Shown: positions 19,309 to 27,699 of the stretch, in pieces
Layout: each line of letters opens with the position of its first letter
How positions within the stretch are numbered: position 1 is the stretch's first letter
NCBI RefSeq assembly: GCF_001186365.1
Contig: NZ_LDTZ01000014.1
Location: 248,001-312,000, forward strand
Length of the DNA: 64,000 nucleotides
From: Gordonia jacobaea
Lineage (GTDB): Bacteria > Actinomycetota > Actinomycetes > Mycobacteriales > Mycobacteriaceae
Direction of reading: 5' to 3'
Translations under genes and position numbers: made by a program
The notes under the pieces: model-generated
The model's input: only the letters and a program-made list of their open reading frames with translations
Databases searched by the model: none
What the model was told of the DNA's origin: nothing

Positions 19309-20820
19309 TCAGGAAAGCGGCCACGCGTGCACGGGTTCGCCCTCGTGCATCAACGTGACGTAGTCGGCGAGCATGCGGTGCAGCGCCGCGTCGCGACTCT
19401 CGCCCGCGGCCTCGCGTGCGGCCACCGCGCGACGTTGCCACACCGCTCCCGACTGGCGGGTGATGCAGCGCCCCTCGATCACGGACAGATACCGCGACCG
19501 CGCCTTGTCCGACACCCCGAACGAGCGAAGACCCGACTCGGCCAACGGCAGTAGGCGCCGAAGCGTGAGTTCGTCCGGGCGTATCCACCCGACGCTCGGC
19601 CAGTACAGCTGACTGTCGAAGCCCGACCGCGCGCCGGCGTGGAGGTTCTCCGCGGCGGCGTCGAACGACATCTGTGACCACAGGGGCAGATCCTGTTCGA
19701 CGAGTCCGCGCACCACGCCGTAGTAGAAGGCCGCGTTGGCCATGGTGTCGACGACGGTCGGTCCTGCGGGCAACACCCTGTTCTCGACGCGCAGGTGTGC
19801 CTGGCCGTCGACGACGTCGTAGACGGGACGGTTCCAGCGGTAGACGGTTCCGTTGTGGAGCCGCAGTTCGTCGAGCGCCGGGATGCCTCCCGCGTCGAGT
19901 GTTGCGAGGGGATCCTCGTCGGACGACACGGGTAGCAGCGCGGGGAAGTAGCGGGTGTTCTCGTCGAAGAGGTCGAAGATGGTGTTGATCCAGCGCTCGC
20001 CGAACCACACCCGGGGCCGTACGCCCTGGTTCTTCAACTCGAGCGGTCGGGTGTCGGTTGCCTGCTCGAACACGGGGATGCGGCTCTCGTGCCACAGCGC
20101 GGTGTCGGCCAGGAACGGGGAATTGCCCGCCAAGGCGACCTGCACACCTGAAATCGCCTGTGCGGCATTCCAATGCGCAGCGAAGTCCTCAGGTGCGACC
20201 CGTAGATGTAGTTGCAGGGAGGTGCAGGCGGCCTCGGGGAGAATCGAATCCGTTGCGGTGTGCAGATGTTCGGCGTCGTGGTGCTCGTCGAGGGCGACCC
20301 CGGTGATGTCCAGCTCGATGTCCTCACCGCGTGCGTCGAAGATCTGTCGGTTCAACAGGTCGTAGCGCGGGTTGGCCGAAATCCAATGGTGTGCAAAGTG
20401 TTCGGCGCGCAGTGTGGGAAGCATGCCGATCATCACGAGATGGCTGTCGGTGGCTGCTGCCCGCTTCTCGGCCCGGTTGAGCGAGGTACGCAGAGCCTGC
20501 TCGAGAGAGATGGTGTCGTCAGTGGTGAAGGGGCGGGGCGAGACGTTGATCTCGATGTTGAACTGGCCGAGTTCGGTTTGGTAGTCGGGGTCGGCGATGG
20601 CGTCGAGGACCGCGGCGTTTGCCATCGCCGGATTCATCTCGGCGTCGACGAGGTTGAGCTCGACCTCCATGCCCAGCAGGGGTTCGGGGGGTGCGCCGTG
20701 ATCGGTGAACAGTCCTTCGGAGAGCATGCGCGCGATCGCCTCGGTACCGCGCGAGACCTGGCGTCGGAAACGGACCCGGTCGGCTCCGGTGAACTTCTGA
20801 TCGGGCACATCGGTTCCCAT
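19309..20820 (-). CDS. Glutamate-cysteine ligase-like ATP-grasp/GCS2 family enzyme
   Basis: 503 residues. The sequence has LLGMEVELNLVD (Glu-rich metal/substrate motif), FNIEINVSPRPF, TSLQLHLRV, SPFLADTALWHESR and LRVENRVLPAGPT, as in carboxylate-amine ligases of the glutamate-cysteine ligase superfamily. These form a gamma-glutamyl or similar amide with ATP. Mycobacteriales use mycothiol rather than glutathione, so the product is open; gamma-glutamylcysteine for ergothioneine (EgtA role) is one option, but no egt gene is nearby. ATG 20820 gives a normal N-terminus; the reading frame is open further upstream with unconserved Arg-rich sequence. Confidence 0.75.
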   Translation of the reverse strand: MGTDVPDQKFTGADRVRFRRQVSRGTEAIARMLSEGLFTDHGAPPEPLLGMEVELNLVDAEMNPAMANAAVLDAIADPDYQTELGQFNIEINVSPRPFTTDDTISLEQALRTSLNRAEKRAAATDSHLVMIGMLPTLRAEHFAHHWISANPRYDLLNRQIFDARGEDIELDITGVALDEHHDAEHLHTATDSILPEAACTSLQLHLRVAPEDFAAHWNAAQAISGVQVALAGNSPFLADTALWHESRIPVFEQATDTRPLELKNQGVRPRVWFGERWINTIFDLFDENTRYFPALLPVSSDEDPLATLDAGGIPALDELRLHNGTVYRWNRPVYDVVDGQAHLRVENRVLPAGPTVVDTMANAAFYYGVVRGLVEQDLPLWSQMSFDAAAENLHAGARSGFDSQLYWPSVGWIRPDELTLRRLLPLAESGLRSFGVSDKARSRYLSVIEGRCITRQSGAVWQRRAVAAREAAGESRDAALHRMLADYVTLMHEGEPVHAWPLS

Positions 20821-20925
20821 GCGGTCAATGGTGCCCGAACCGGGTGCTCGCGCACCGGCCATTCGGGTCAACACTGTCCGAGGGCACCGGGATCGGCGTC
20901 GACGCGGCGGGTGCATCATTGCGGG

Positions 20926-21312
20926 GTGCCTGCGCGAAAACCGATCGACCCCGCGGCCGCCCGCGCGGCGGTCCTCGCTGTCGCGCCCTGGTTGCGCGAC
21001 GACACCCTGCCCGCACCCGGCCGAGCCGAACTCGCAGCTGCCGTGCGGCTGACCGCGCGCACCCTCGAAGACATCGCGCCGGGAAACTCCGTCGAGGTGC
21101 GGGTGCCTCCGTTCGTGGCGGTGCAGTGCATCGAGGGGCCGCGCCACACGCGAGGGACACCGCCCAACGTTGTCGAGACCGATCCGAGGTCGTGGCTGCT
21201 GCTGGCCGTCGGGGATGCCGATTTCGGCGACCTCGTCGCGCGCGGCGCGGTCGCCTCGTCGGGTAGCAGGGCCGACGAGGTGGCCACGTGGATGCCGCTC
21301 GTTCGGGTGTAG
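20926..21312 (+). CDS. Sterol-carrier-family-like protein (Rv0807-type)
   Basis: 128 residues from GTG 20926. The N-terminal half is helical (DPAAARAAVLAVAPWLRDD) and the C-terminal half ends PRSWLLLAVGDADFGDLVARGAV, as in the small conserved proteins annotated as sterol carrier family in this order. From memory, a gene of the same size sits directly upstream of purF in M. tuberculosis. That synteny is retained here and supports the start. Biochemical function is not established. Confidence 0.75.
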   Translation: MPARKPIDPAAARAAVLAVAPWLRDDTLPAPGRAELAAAVRLTARTLEDIAPGNSVEVRVPPFVAVQCIEGPRHTRGTPPNVVETDPRSWLLLAVGDADFGDLVARGAVASSGSRADEVATWMPLVRV

Positions 21313-21465
21313 ATGTGCGCGTGCGCTGGCTCACACGTGGAATAACCGCAGGTGCCACGCCGCTGCACAATTGGAAATCAGGAGCTACCGGCACGTAAAC
21401 TTGCCGGTGGTTACCTTCGTCACGCGAAGCCCGTGCCGCCACGTTCAGCCCAGGGAGCCCGTCGT

Positions 21466-23049
21466 ATGCCGGATCTTTCGATCACAAGCGCCAACCTGCT
21501 GGCTCCTACCCAGCATGCCTGTCCCGCACGGGACGCAATGGACGAACCCGAGAACGAGCCGCGCGAGGAGTGCGGCGTTTTTGGTGTCTGGGCACCAGGC
21601 GAAGACGTCGCCAAACTCAGCTACTACGGCCTGTACGCACTGCAGCACCGCGGCCAGGAAGCCGCGGGCATCGCGGTCGGCGACGGTTCGCAGGTCCTTG
21701 TCTTCAAGGATCTCGGTCTGGTCAGTCAGGTCTTCGACGAGCAGACGCTCGGCGCCATGGTCGGTCACGTCGCCATCGGCCACTGCCGCTATTCGACGAC
21801 CGGCTCGACCACCTGGGAGAACTCGCAGCCGATCTTCCGCACCACAGACGCAGGCACCGGAGTTGCCCTGGGGCACAACGGAAACCTCGTCAACACGGCT
21901 GATCTGGCAAGTCGCGCCCGTGAGCTGGGAATCGCCAGCGGAGCCGCGACGTCGGATTCCGACATCGTCGGCGCGTTGCTGGCGCACGGCGCGGCCGACA
22001 GCAGCATCGAACAGGCCGCGATGGAACTCCTGCCGACGCTGCGCGGTGCGTTCTGCCTGACCTTCATGGACGAGCACACCCTGTACGCGGCTCGCGATCC
22101 ACACGGTGTGCGACCGCTGTCGCTCGGCCGACTCGACAGGGGATGGGTCGTCGCATCCGAGACCGCGGCGCTCGACATCGTCGGCGCGTCGTTCGTCCGC
22201 GACATCGAACCCGGCGAACTGCTGGCCATCGACGCCGACGGTGTGCGCAGCACCCGCTTCGCAGAGCCGACGCCCCGCGGATGCGTCTTCGAGTACGTCT
22301 ACCTCGCCCGTCCGGACAGCGTGATCCACGGACGGTCGGTGCATTCGACCCGCGTGGAGATCGGTCGGCGACTGGCCAGGGAGTTCCCTGCCGACGGCGA
22401 CCTGGTGATCCCGGTGCCGGAGTCGGGTACGCCCGCGGCGGTCGGCTACGCCCAGGAATCGGGCATCCCCTACGGCCAGGGACTGATGAAGAACGCCTAC
22501 GTCGGGCGCACGTTCATCCAGCCATCGCAGACCATTCGCCAACTCGGTATCCGCCTCAAGCTCAACCCGCTCAAGGAAGTGATCCGGGGCAAGCGGCTCG
22601 TCGTAGTCGACGATTCGATCGTCCGCGGCAACACCCAGCGCGCGCTGATCCGGATGCTGCGCGAAGCGGGCGCGGCCGAGATCCACGTACGCATCGCGTC
22701 GAGTCCGGTGCGGTGGCCCTGCTTCTACGGCATCGACTTCGCGTCGCCCGCGGAGTTGATCGCCAACGGCATGGAGTCCGAGGAGCACATGGTCGAGGGC
22801 GTGCGCCAGGCAATCGGTGCCGATTCGCTCGGCTACATCAGCATCGACGAGATGATCGCCGCGACCGACCAGCCGGCGTCGTCGCTGTGCGCGGCCTGCT
22901 TCGACGGCAACTATCCCATCGAACTCCCCAAGGAGACCTCGATGGGCAAGGCTGTCCTCGAGCAGATGCTCGCCAGCGCCGCAGGTGACGGCCGCGTCGA
23001 TCCGCTGACAGTGCCGAACGACAACGCCAGCGCTGTCCTGCGGCCCTGA
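21466..23049 (+). CDS. purF: Amidophosphoribosyltransferase
   Basis: 527 residues. A 35-residue propeptide precedes the N-terminal nucleophile Cys36 (REECGVFGVW), which becomes residue 1 after processing. Glutaminase features (CRYSTTGSTTWENSQP, GHNGNL) and the PRPP-binding loop VVVDDSIVRGNT follow. Late Cys residues (IRIASSPVRWPCFYGID and SLCAACFDGNYP) are those of Fe-S-containing PurF enzymes. It catalyses the first step of de novo purine synthesis. CAGGGAG lies about 8 bases before ATG 21466. purM follows after 143 bases. Confidence 0.95.
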   Translation: MPDLSITSANLLAPTQHACPARDAMDEPENEPREECGVFGVWAPGEDVAKLSYYGLYALQHRGQEAAGIAVGDGSQVLVFKDLGLVSQVFDEQTLGAMVGHVAIGHCRYSTTGSTTWENSQPIFRTTDAGTGVALGHNGNLVNTADLASRARELGIASGAATSDSDIVGALLAHGAADSSIEQAAMELLPTLRGAFCLTFMDEHTLYAARDPHGVRPLSLGRLDRGWVVASETAALDIVGASFVRDIEPGELLAIDADGVRSTRFAEPTPRGCVFEYVYLARPDSVIHGRSVHSTRVEIGRRLAREFPADGDLVIPVPESGTPAAVGYAQESGIPYGQGLMKNAYVGRTFIQPSQTIRQLGIRLKLNPLKEVIRGKRLVVVDDSIVRGNTQRALIRMLREAGAAEIHVRIASSPVRWPCFYGIDFASPAELIANGMESEEHMVEGVRQAIGADSLGYISIDEMIAATDQPASSLCAACFDGNYPIELPKETSMGKAVLEQMLASAAGDGRVDPLTVPNDNASAVLRP

Positions 23050-23192
23050 ACTCATCCTCCTGCGACCGCGCTGCGGTGAACCTCACCCCGTGAGCCCCTC
23101 TGTGTGAACTGCTGCCTGTGGCGACTGCTTGCGCGCTCTCCGGTAGCGTGTGATCCGACCATCAGCGATTGCGAACAGGGGTGCGCGCCTAC

Positions 23193-24317
23193 ATGTCCGA
23201 GAAGGATTCGGTAGCCAACGAACCGAGTACGGGCGACTCGACGCCGACGGATGCCGGAGCGTCGTACGCGGCTGCTGGTGTCGACATCGACGCAGGTGAG
23301 CGCGCCGTCGAGCTGTTTGCTCCGCACGCAAAGCGCGCCACGCGACCCGAGGTGATGGGCGGACTGGGCGGGTTTGCCGGTTTGTTCGCACTCAAGGGCA
23401 ACTACCGTGAGCCGGTCCTCGCTGCATCGAGCGACGGTGTGGGTACCAAACTCGCTGTCGCGCAGGCGGTCGGAAAGCACGACACCGTCGGACAAGACCT
23501 CGTCGCCATGTGCGTCGACGACCTCGTCGTGTGCGGTGCAGAGCCGCTGTTCCTGCAGGACTACATCGCCATCGGCAAGGTGATCCCGGAGGTCGTCGCA
23601 GAAATCGTCGCGGGCATCGCCGACGGCTGTGTGGCCGCCGGGTGTGCGCTGCTCGGCGGCGAGACGGCCGAGCACCCGGGACTGATGCTTCCCGATCATT
23701 ACGACCTCTCGGCAACCGCTGTCGGGATCGTCGAGGCCGACGAACTGCTGTCGCCCGAACGTGTCCGCGCGGGCGACGTCGTGATCGCGATGGGGGCGTC
23801 GGGGCTGCACTCCAACGGATACTCACTCGCGCGCAAGGTGCTGCTCGAATGGGGCCATATGGATCTCAGTGGCCACGTGGAGGAGTTCGGGCGCACGCTG
23901 GGCGAGGAGCTCCTCGAACCGACCCGCATCTACGCGCGCGACTGCCTCGCACTGGCTGCGGAGACCGACGTGCGGATCTTCGCGCACATCACCGGCGGAG
24001 GACTCGCCGAGAACCTCTCACGCGTCATCCCCGACGGCCTGGTCGCCGAGCTCGAACGTGGAACCTGGACGCCCGCACCGATTTTCGCGCTCATCGCGCA
24101 GCGTGGCCGCGTCGAGCAGGCCGAGATGGAACGTACATTCAACATGGGTGTCGGGATGGTCGCCATCGTGGCGCCCGAGGACACCGACCGTGCGCTGGCA
24201 GTGCTGACCGCCCGCCACGTCGACAACTGGGTGCTCGGCTCGATCAAGCGTTCACCGGAACCGAAGAACCACGACGTCCCCAAGGTGACGGTCGTCGGAG
24301 AGCATCCCCGCTTCTAG
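23193..24317 (+). CDS. purM: Phosphoribosylformylglycinamidine cyclo-ligase
   Basis: 374 residues. AIR synthetase motifs: SSDGVGTKLAVAQAVGKHDT, DLVAMCVDDLVVCGAEPLF, CALLGGETAEHPG, GLHSNGYSLAR and ITGGGLAENLSRV. It closes the imidazole ring of AIR with ATP, following PurL in the pathway. The ATG at 23193 is preferred; an in-frame GTG at 23181 is also possible. It is convergent with the DUF3073 gene and the two share a hairpin terminator. Confidence 0.95.
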   Translation: MSEKDSVANEPSTGDSTPTDAGASYAAAGVDIDAGERAVELFAPHAKRATRPEVMGGLGGFAGLFALKGNYREPVLAASSDGVGTKLAVAQAVGKHDTVGQDLVAMCVDDLVVCGAEPLFLQDYIAIGKVIPEVVAEIVAGIADGCVAAGCALLGGETAEHPGLMLPDHYDLSATAVGIVEADELLSPERVRAGDVVIAMGASGLHSNGYSLARKVLLEWGHMDLSGHVEEFGRTLGEELLEPTRIYARDCLALAAETDVRIFAHITGGGLAENLSRVIPDGLVAELERGTWTPAPIFALIAQRGRVEQAEMERTFNMGVGMVAIVAPEDTDRALAVLTARHVDNWVLGSIKRSPEPKNHDVPKVTVVGEHPRF

Positions 24318-24334
24318 AGCCTGGGAGTAAGCAT

Positions 24335-24375
24335 CGTCGGTGATGCGCACGGGACTGCCGAGCGCATCACCGACG
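24335..24375. terminator. Bidirectional hairpin between purM and the DUF3073 gene
   Basis: Perfect 14-bp arms, CGTCGGTGATGCGC (24335-24348) and GCGCATCACCGACG (24362-24375), separated by 13 bases. They lie 17 bases past the purM stop and 42 bases past the end of the convergent DUF3073 gene. On the plus strand TGAATAAAAGG follows, without a strong T run, so it is an actinobacterial-type terminator. Confidence 0.65.
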
Positions 24376-24417
24376 TGAATAAAAGGTCGTGCGGGTTACC
24401 GCAGGAGAAGGGACGCG

Positions 24418-24594
24418 TCAGGCGCGCTTCCACTCCTCCTCTTCGGCCCACTCGTCCACAGGATTCGGACGGTCCGCCGAATCGTCCGACCCCGACAGCT
24501 CGCGTTGCAAGCTGTCGAAGTCGGTGTGGGGAGTGGAGTACTTGAGCTGACGAGCAACCTTCGTCTGCTTTGCTTTCGCCCGGCCGCGGCCCAT
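24418..24594 (-). CDS. DUF3073 small basic/acidic protein (Rv0810c-type)
   Basis: 58 residues: a basic N-terminus MGRGRAKAKQTKVARQLKY, then TPHTDFDSLQRELSG and an acidic C-terminus DEWAEEEEWKRA. This split of charge is diagnostic of DUF3073, which is conserved across actinobacteria with unknown function. Position next to purM is also conserved in mycobacteria. The ATG at 24594 gives the family start exactly. Confidence 0.85.
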   Translation of the reverse strand: MGRGRAKAKQTKVARQLKYSTPHTDFDSLQRELSGSDDSADRPNPVDEWAEEEEWKRA

Positions 24595-24615
24595 ATGGGA
24601 CCCCCTCGCACAATG

Positions 24616-24645
24616 ACGGGGCGGCCAAACTAGTGGCGGCCCCGT
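24616..24645. repeat. Inverted repeat upstream of the DUF3073 gene
   Basis: ACGGGGCGGCCA (24616-24627) and TGGCGGCCCCGT (24634-24645) pair at 11 of 12 positions around a 6-base loop. It sits 22 bases before the DUF3073 start codon and 70 bases after the MOSC gene end. It could be a 5'-UTR element of the former or a terminator of the latter. Confidence 0.4.
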
Positions 24646-24714
24646 TCTCTAGGTAGTGAATCTGTCGTGCTGACCAGTCTAGCGCGCCCAAACGGATTCT
24701 GTGGATTGCCCTGC

Positions 24715-25377
24715 CTATGCGCGAGCCAGCTTCTTGGTGGCTTCGCGGCGAACCTTGGGTGCGAGGTCGTCGTCGGCCAGCAACGCACGCAGTGAATCGC
24801 CGTCGGTCCCGGTGATCAGATGACGCACCCGCACACCGTGGTCGGGGCGGAAGACGACGCGGATGTCGTCGCCGGCGCCGACCGTGCCCGGGTGGAGAAC
24901 CCGCAGGTAGGTGCCGACGTCTGTGCGGTCGAGGAACCGCTTGATCCACTGGGGTTCGTCAGCCCACGCGGCGAAGGTGCGGCACGGGATACGGGGAATC
25001 GTGGTTTCGAGGAGCAGCCCGTCGTCGCCGACGGCCCACTGTTCGCCGACCAGGGCGTCGGTCACGGGGAGGCCGGTGACCCGGAGGTTCTCGCCGAACC
25101 AGCCGTAAGGAAGTTCACGCCCGAGGGTCGTCGCCCACTCGTGTGCCTCCGCGTGGTCGTACGCGTAGACGGCCTGATCGAGTCCGCCGTGGTGTTTCTT
25201 GTCGCAGACGTGATCGGTGATGAGGCCTTCGTCGCCGACGGCCACCCTGCCCTGCTGGGGGCGTTTGTCGATCGCGCTCACTCCGACACGTCCCAGATCG
25301 ACGTCGCGATCGGCGACGCAGACCGCCAGGACATGTCCGAGCAGTTCCTGCGGCTGATCGTTCGCCGATGCGCTCAT
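24715..25377 (-). CDS. MOSC-domain protein (YiiM-like)
   Basis: 220 residues. Features are KKHHGGLDQAVYAYDHAEAHEWA near residues 60-80, PYGWFGENLRVTGLPV and RIPCRTFAAW, which holds the conserved Cys of MOSC domains. The domain carries sulfur or binds the molybdenum cofactor; YiiM relatives reduce N-hydroxylated compounds. The ATG at 25377 overlaps the YgfZ stop as ATGA, so the two are coupled. Substrate is unknown. Confidence 0.8.
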   Translation of the reverse strand: MSASANDQPQELLGHVLAVCVADRDVDLGRVGVSAIDKRPQQGRVAVGDEGLITDHVCDKKHHGGLDQAVYAYDHAEAHEWATTLGRELPYGWFGENLRVTGLPVTDALVGEQWAVGDDGLLLETTIPRIPCRTFAAWADEPQWIKRFLDRTDVGTYLRVLHPGTVGAGDDIRVVFRPDHGVRVRHLITGTDGDSLRALLADDDLAPKVRREATKKLARA

Positions 25378-26549
25378 CGGCCGCGCAGCTTGTCGATCGC
25401 GGCCCGTCCGGCCTGCACCCGGTCGTCGACCTTGATCGAGTCGGGATCGATGCGGGCGGGCAGTCCATCCCCGACCTCGAGCTCGACGTCGGGGCCGATT
25501 CCACTCTTGACCAGGGCCAGGGCGATCGGTCCGAGTTCGAAATGGTCGATGACGGTTCCGAGGCGTCCGACGGTGCGGCCGCCCGCGGTCACGGTGGCGC
25601 CCGGCTCGGGCTTGTCGTCGGCGCTGCCGTCGAGGTGTAGCAGGACGAGTCGTCGAGGTGGCTTGCCGAGATTGTGGACGCGTGCCACGGTCTCCTGGCC
25701 TCGATAGCAACCCTTGTCGAGATGGACGGCGCCGAACTCTTCCGGGCCGCCGATCCAGTTCAGCTCGTGGGGGATCGTTCGTTCGTCGGTGTCGATCCCG
25801 AGGCGGGGGTGCATGCCTGCGACGCGCAGCGCGTCGAATGCCCAGCTCCCGGCGGCACGTGCGCCGGCTTCGATCACGGTGTCCCACCAGCTCACGATCT
25901 GTGACTCGGGGACGACGAGGTCGACGACGGGCAGTACGCCTGATGCGTGCGGCCCCTCCGACAGCGGCGGCATGATGCGCCAGAAACCGAGCGGCTCTTC
26001 TTCGTGGTGGGCTTCGGGGAGGTCGCCCGCGGTGTACGGCGCGGCGTCGGGGTCGATGTCGAGGACTTCGGCGATCGGTCCGCGCAGCACGTCGGGGCCG
26101 ATGAGGGTCAGCACCTTCATGTCGGGTCGGGCCGCGGGTGCGACGTCGGACCAGAAGATCATCTTGGTGAAGAAGTCGAGAAGCGGAGTTCCGCGATCGC
26201 CCTCGGTGTCGATCCAGGTGACCTCGTCGACGTCGGTGACGACGAAGTGGTCTTCGATGCGCCCGTTGATGTCGAGGGACAGCGACTCGGCGCTGAGTCG
26301 ATCGGCGAGATGGCTCACATGCTGGCTGCTGATGTTGTGCAGCCAGGCGAGGCGATCGGAGCCGGGGACCTCGATCACCGCACGATCGGAGCGGTCGATG
26401 ATGACGGCACCGCGCACGGCGGCTCGCTGTTCGCCGAGGGGATCGCCGTAATGCCACGCGAGCGTCGTCGACGAATCGTCTGCGGGAGAGTGCGGGTCAG
26501 CGACCGCGCCCTTGGTGGAATACCTGGTCAAGATCGGGGAGGGCGCCAC
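25374..26549 (-). CDS. Folate-binding YgfZ/GcvT-like protein (Rv0811c-type)
   Basis: 391 residues. The YgfZ signature KGCYRGQETVARVHN is present near residue 260, preceded by an N-terminal GcvT-like region (VPGSDRLAWLHNISSQHV). Family members bind tetrahydrofolate and help assemble or repair certain Fe-S enzymes. The GTG at 26549 is chosen because TAGAAT (26562 to 26557 on this strand) lies 7 bases upstream, making a leaderless mRNA; a GTG at 26576 is the alternative. It is first in a two-gene unit with the MOSC gene and divergent from the aminodeoxychorismate-lyase-like gene. Confidence 0.88.
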   Translation of the reverse strand: MAPSPILTRYSTKGAVADPHSPADDSSTTLAWHYGDPLGEQRAAVRGAVIIDRSDRAVIEVPGSDRLAWLHNISSQHVSHLADRLSAESLSLDINGRIEDHFVVTDVDEVTWIDTEGDRGTPLLDFFTKMIFWSDVAPAARPDMKVLTLIGPDVLRGPIAEVLDIDPDAAPYTAGDLPEAHHEEEPLGFWRIMPPLSEGPHASGVLPVVDLVVPESQIVSWWDTVIEAGARAAGSWAFDALRVAGMHPRLGIDTDERTIPHELNWIGGPEEFGAVHLDKGCYRGQETVARVHNLGKPPRRLVLLHLDGSADDKPEPGATVTAGGRTVGRLGTVIDHFELGPIALALVKSGIGPDVELEVGDGLPARIDPDSIKVDDRVQAGRAAIDKLRGR

Positions 26550-26590
26550 CTCACTGATTCTACGCAGCGAACGCACTAGCCTCGTGGACT
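26550..26590. promoter_or_regulatory. Divergent leaderless promoters of ygfZ and the class IV transaminase gene
   Basis: On the minus strand TAGAAT (26562-26557) is 7 bases before GTG 26549. On the plus strand TAGCCT (26577-26582) is 8 bases before ATG 26591. Both give transcripts with no room for a Shine-Dalgarno sequence, packed within about 40 bases. Confidence 0.6.
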
Positions 26591-27469
26591 ATGTCGCACT
26601 CGATCCTGATGACCCTCGACGGTGAGCGCCACGAGCCTGACGAACCGTTCCTGCACGCCGACGACCTCGCCGCGGTGCGTGGCGACGGCATCTTCGAGAC
26701 GCTGCTCGTGCGCGGGGGCCGCGCGCGGTGCGTCGGACTGCACCTCGAGCGCCTCACGCGCAGTGCGGCGATGCTCGACCTCCCCGAGCCCGACGTCGAC
26801 GCGTGGCGTGAGCTGATCGACGTCGCGGCCAAGCAGTGGACCGCCGATGCGCCACAGGGTGCCGAGGGCCTTGCGCGCCTGGTCTATTCGCGAGGCCGGG
26901 AGAGTGCGGGCGCGGACGGTCCGCCCACGGCGTATCTGACGGTGGGACCTGTCGCCGATCGGGTGACGGCGGTCCGACGCGACGGTGTCTCGGTTGTGAC
27001 GCTCGACCGTGGCTATTCGATCGATGCAGCTGCGAGCTCGCCCTGGCAGCTCCTCGGAGCGAAGACGCTGAGTTATGCGACCAATATGGCGGCACTGCGC
27101 CACGCGACGGCACAGGGATTCGACGACGTCATCTACCTGAGCGCGGAGGGTGCGGTTCTCGAGGGTCCGCGTTCGACGGTCGTCGCCGTCTATGACAAGA
27201 CGTTGGTCACGCCTCCCACCGAAGTCGGCATTCTTCCCGGGACCACGGCGAGGGCCACGTTCGCATTGGCCGAGAAGGAGGGCTGGCGCACCGAGACGCG
27301 AATTCTGCGGACCGCGGACCTGATTGCTGCGGATTCGTTTTGGCTCGTGAGTAGCGTCACGTTGGCGGCTCGGGTGACCGCACTTAATAGATACGTAACG
27401 CCCGTGGCGTCGAATACTGAGCAGTTCGCCGATTTGGTGGACCGTGCCATCTGCGATGACTCAGAATAG
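26591..27469 (+). CDS. Class IV PLP aminotransferase, aminodeoxychorismate lyase-like
   Basis: 292 residues of fold-type IV. The PLP lysine is in LLGAKTLSYATNMAA (K near residue 158), the catalytic-site loop is EGAVLEGPRSTVVAVYD, and GILPGTTARATF binds the phosphate. RGDGIFETLLV near the start is typical of aminodeoxychorismate lyase and branched-chain or D-amino-acid transaminases. From memory the M. tuberculosis counterpart is Rv0812. A role in folate (p-aminobenzoate) synthesis is plausible next to a folate-binding YgfZ but not proven. Confidence 0.85.
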   Translation: MSHSILMTLDGERHEPDEPFLHADDLAAVRGDGIFETLLVRGGRARCVGLHLERLTRSAAMLDLPEPDVDAWRELIDVAAKQWTADAPQGAEGLARLVYSRGRESAGADGPPTAYLTVGPVADRVTAVRRDGVSVVTLDRGYSIDAAASSPWQLLGAKTLSYATNMAALRHATAQGFDDVIYLSAEGAVLEGPRSTVVAVYDKTLVTPPTEVGILPGTTARATFALAEKEGWRTETRILRTADLIAADSFWLVSSVTLAARVTALNRYVTPVASNTEQFADLVDRAICDDSE

Positions 27470-27538
27470 GCAGGTCGGCGGCTTTGCCTTGTTGATGTAC
27501 TCGTCGAGACGCCGGCGACACTGTGAGACACGGCTCAT
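27461..27538 (-). CDS. Possible 25-residue Cys-containing peptide
   Basis: On the minus strand an ATG at 27538 with AGGA about 8 bases upstream opens 25 codons, reading MSRVSQCRRRLDEYINKAKP and then PTCLF. It overlaps the 3' end of the transaminase gene by 9 bases. There is no family match I recognise; the support is only start context and length, so it may be spurious. The 230-base gap between the transaminase gene and cydA otherwise shows nothing definite. Confidence 0.25.
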   Translation of the reverse strand: MSRVSQCRRRLDEYINKAKPPTCLF

Positions 27539-27699
27539 AACTTCATCCTGACGACGGGACCTTTGGCTGCTTGTCCCCAGGATCGGCCCAGCGTAGCGTC
27601 GTCGACAACGAGCTACTACGTGGTGTCGTAGCAAGCTCGTGTTTTCGTACCAGGACGCGTCTCCCAGCCCGGGGGCGCGGCTATGAGATTCGAGACGCG

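Noticed and set aside
18122-20173. 683-codon minus-strand frame across the reductase-like gene
   Set aside because: It is the antisense of the conserved gene 18188-19291 and runs into the ligase gene in another frame; Arg/His-rich shadow.
20823-21147. N-terminal extension of the glutamate-cysteine ligase-like gene
   Set aside because: The extension is Arg/Pro-rich, lies antisense to the sterol-carrier-like gene and is not conserved; ATG 20820 gives a normal N-terminus.
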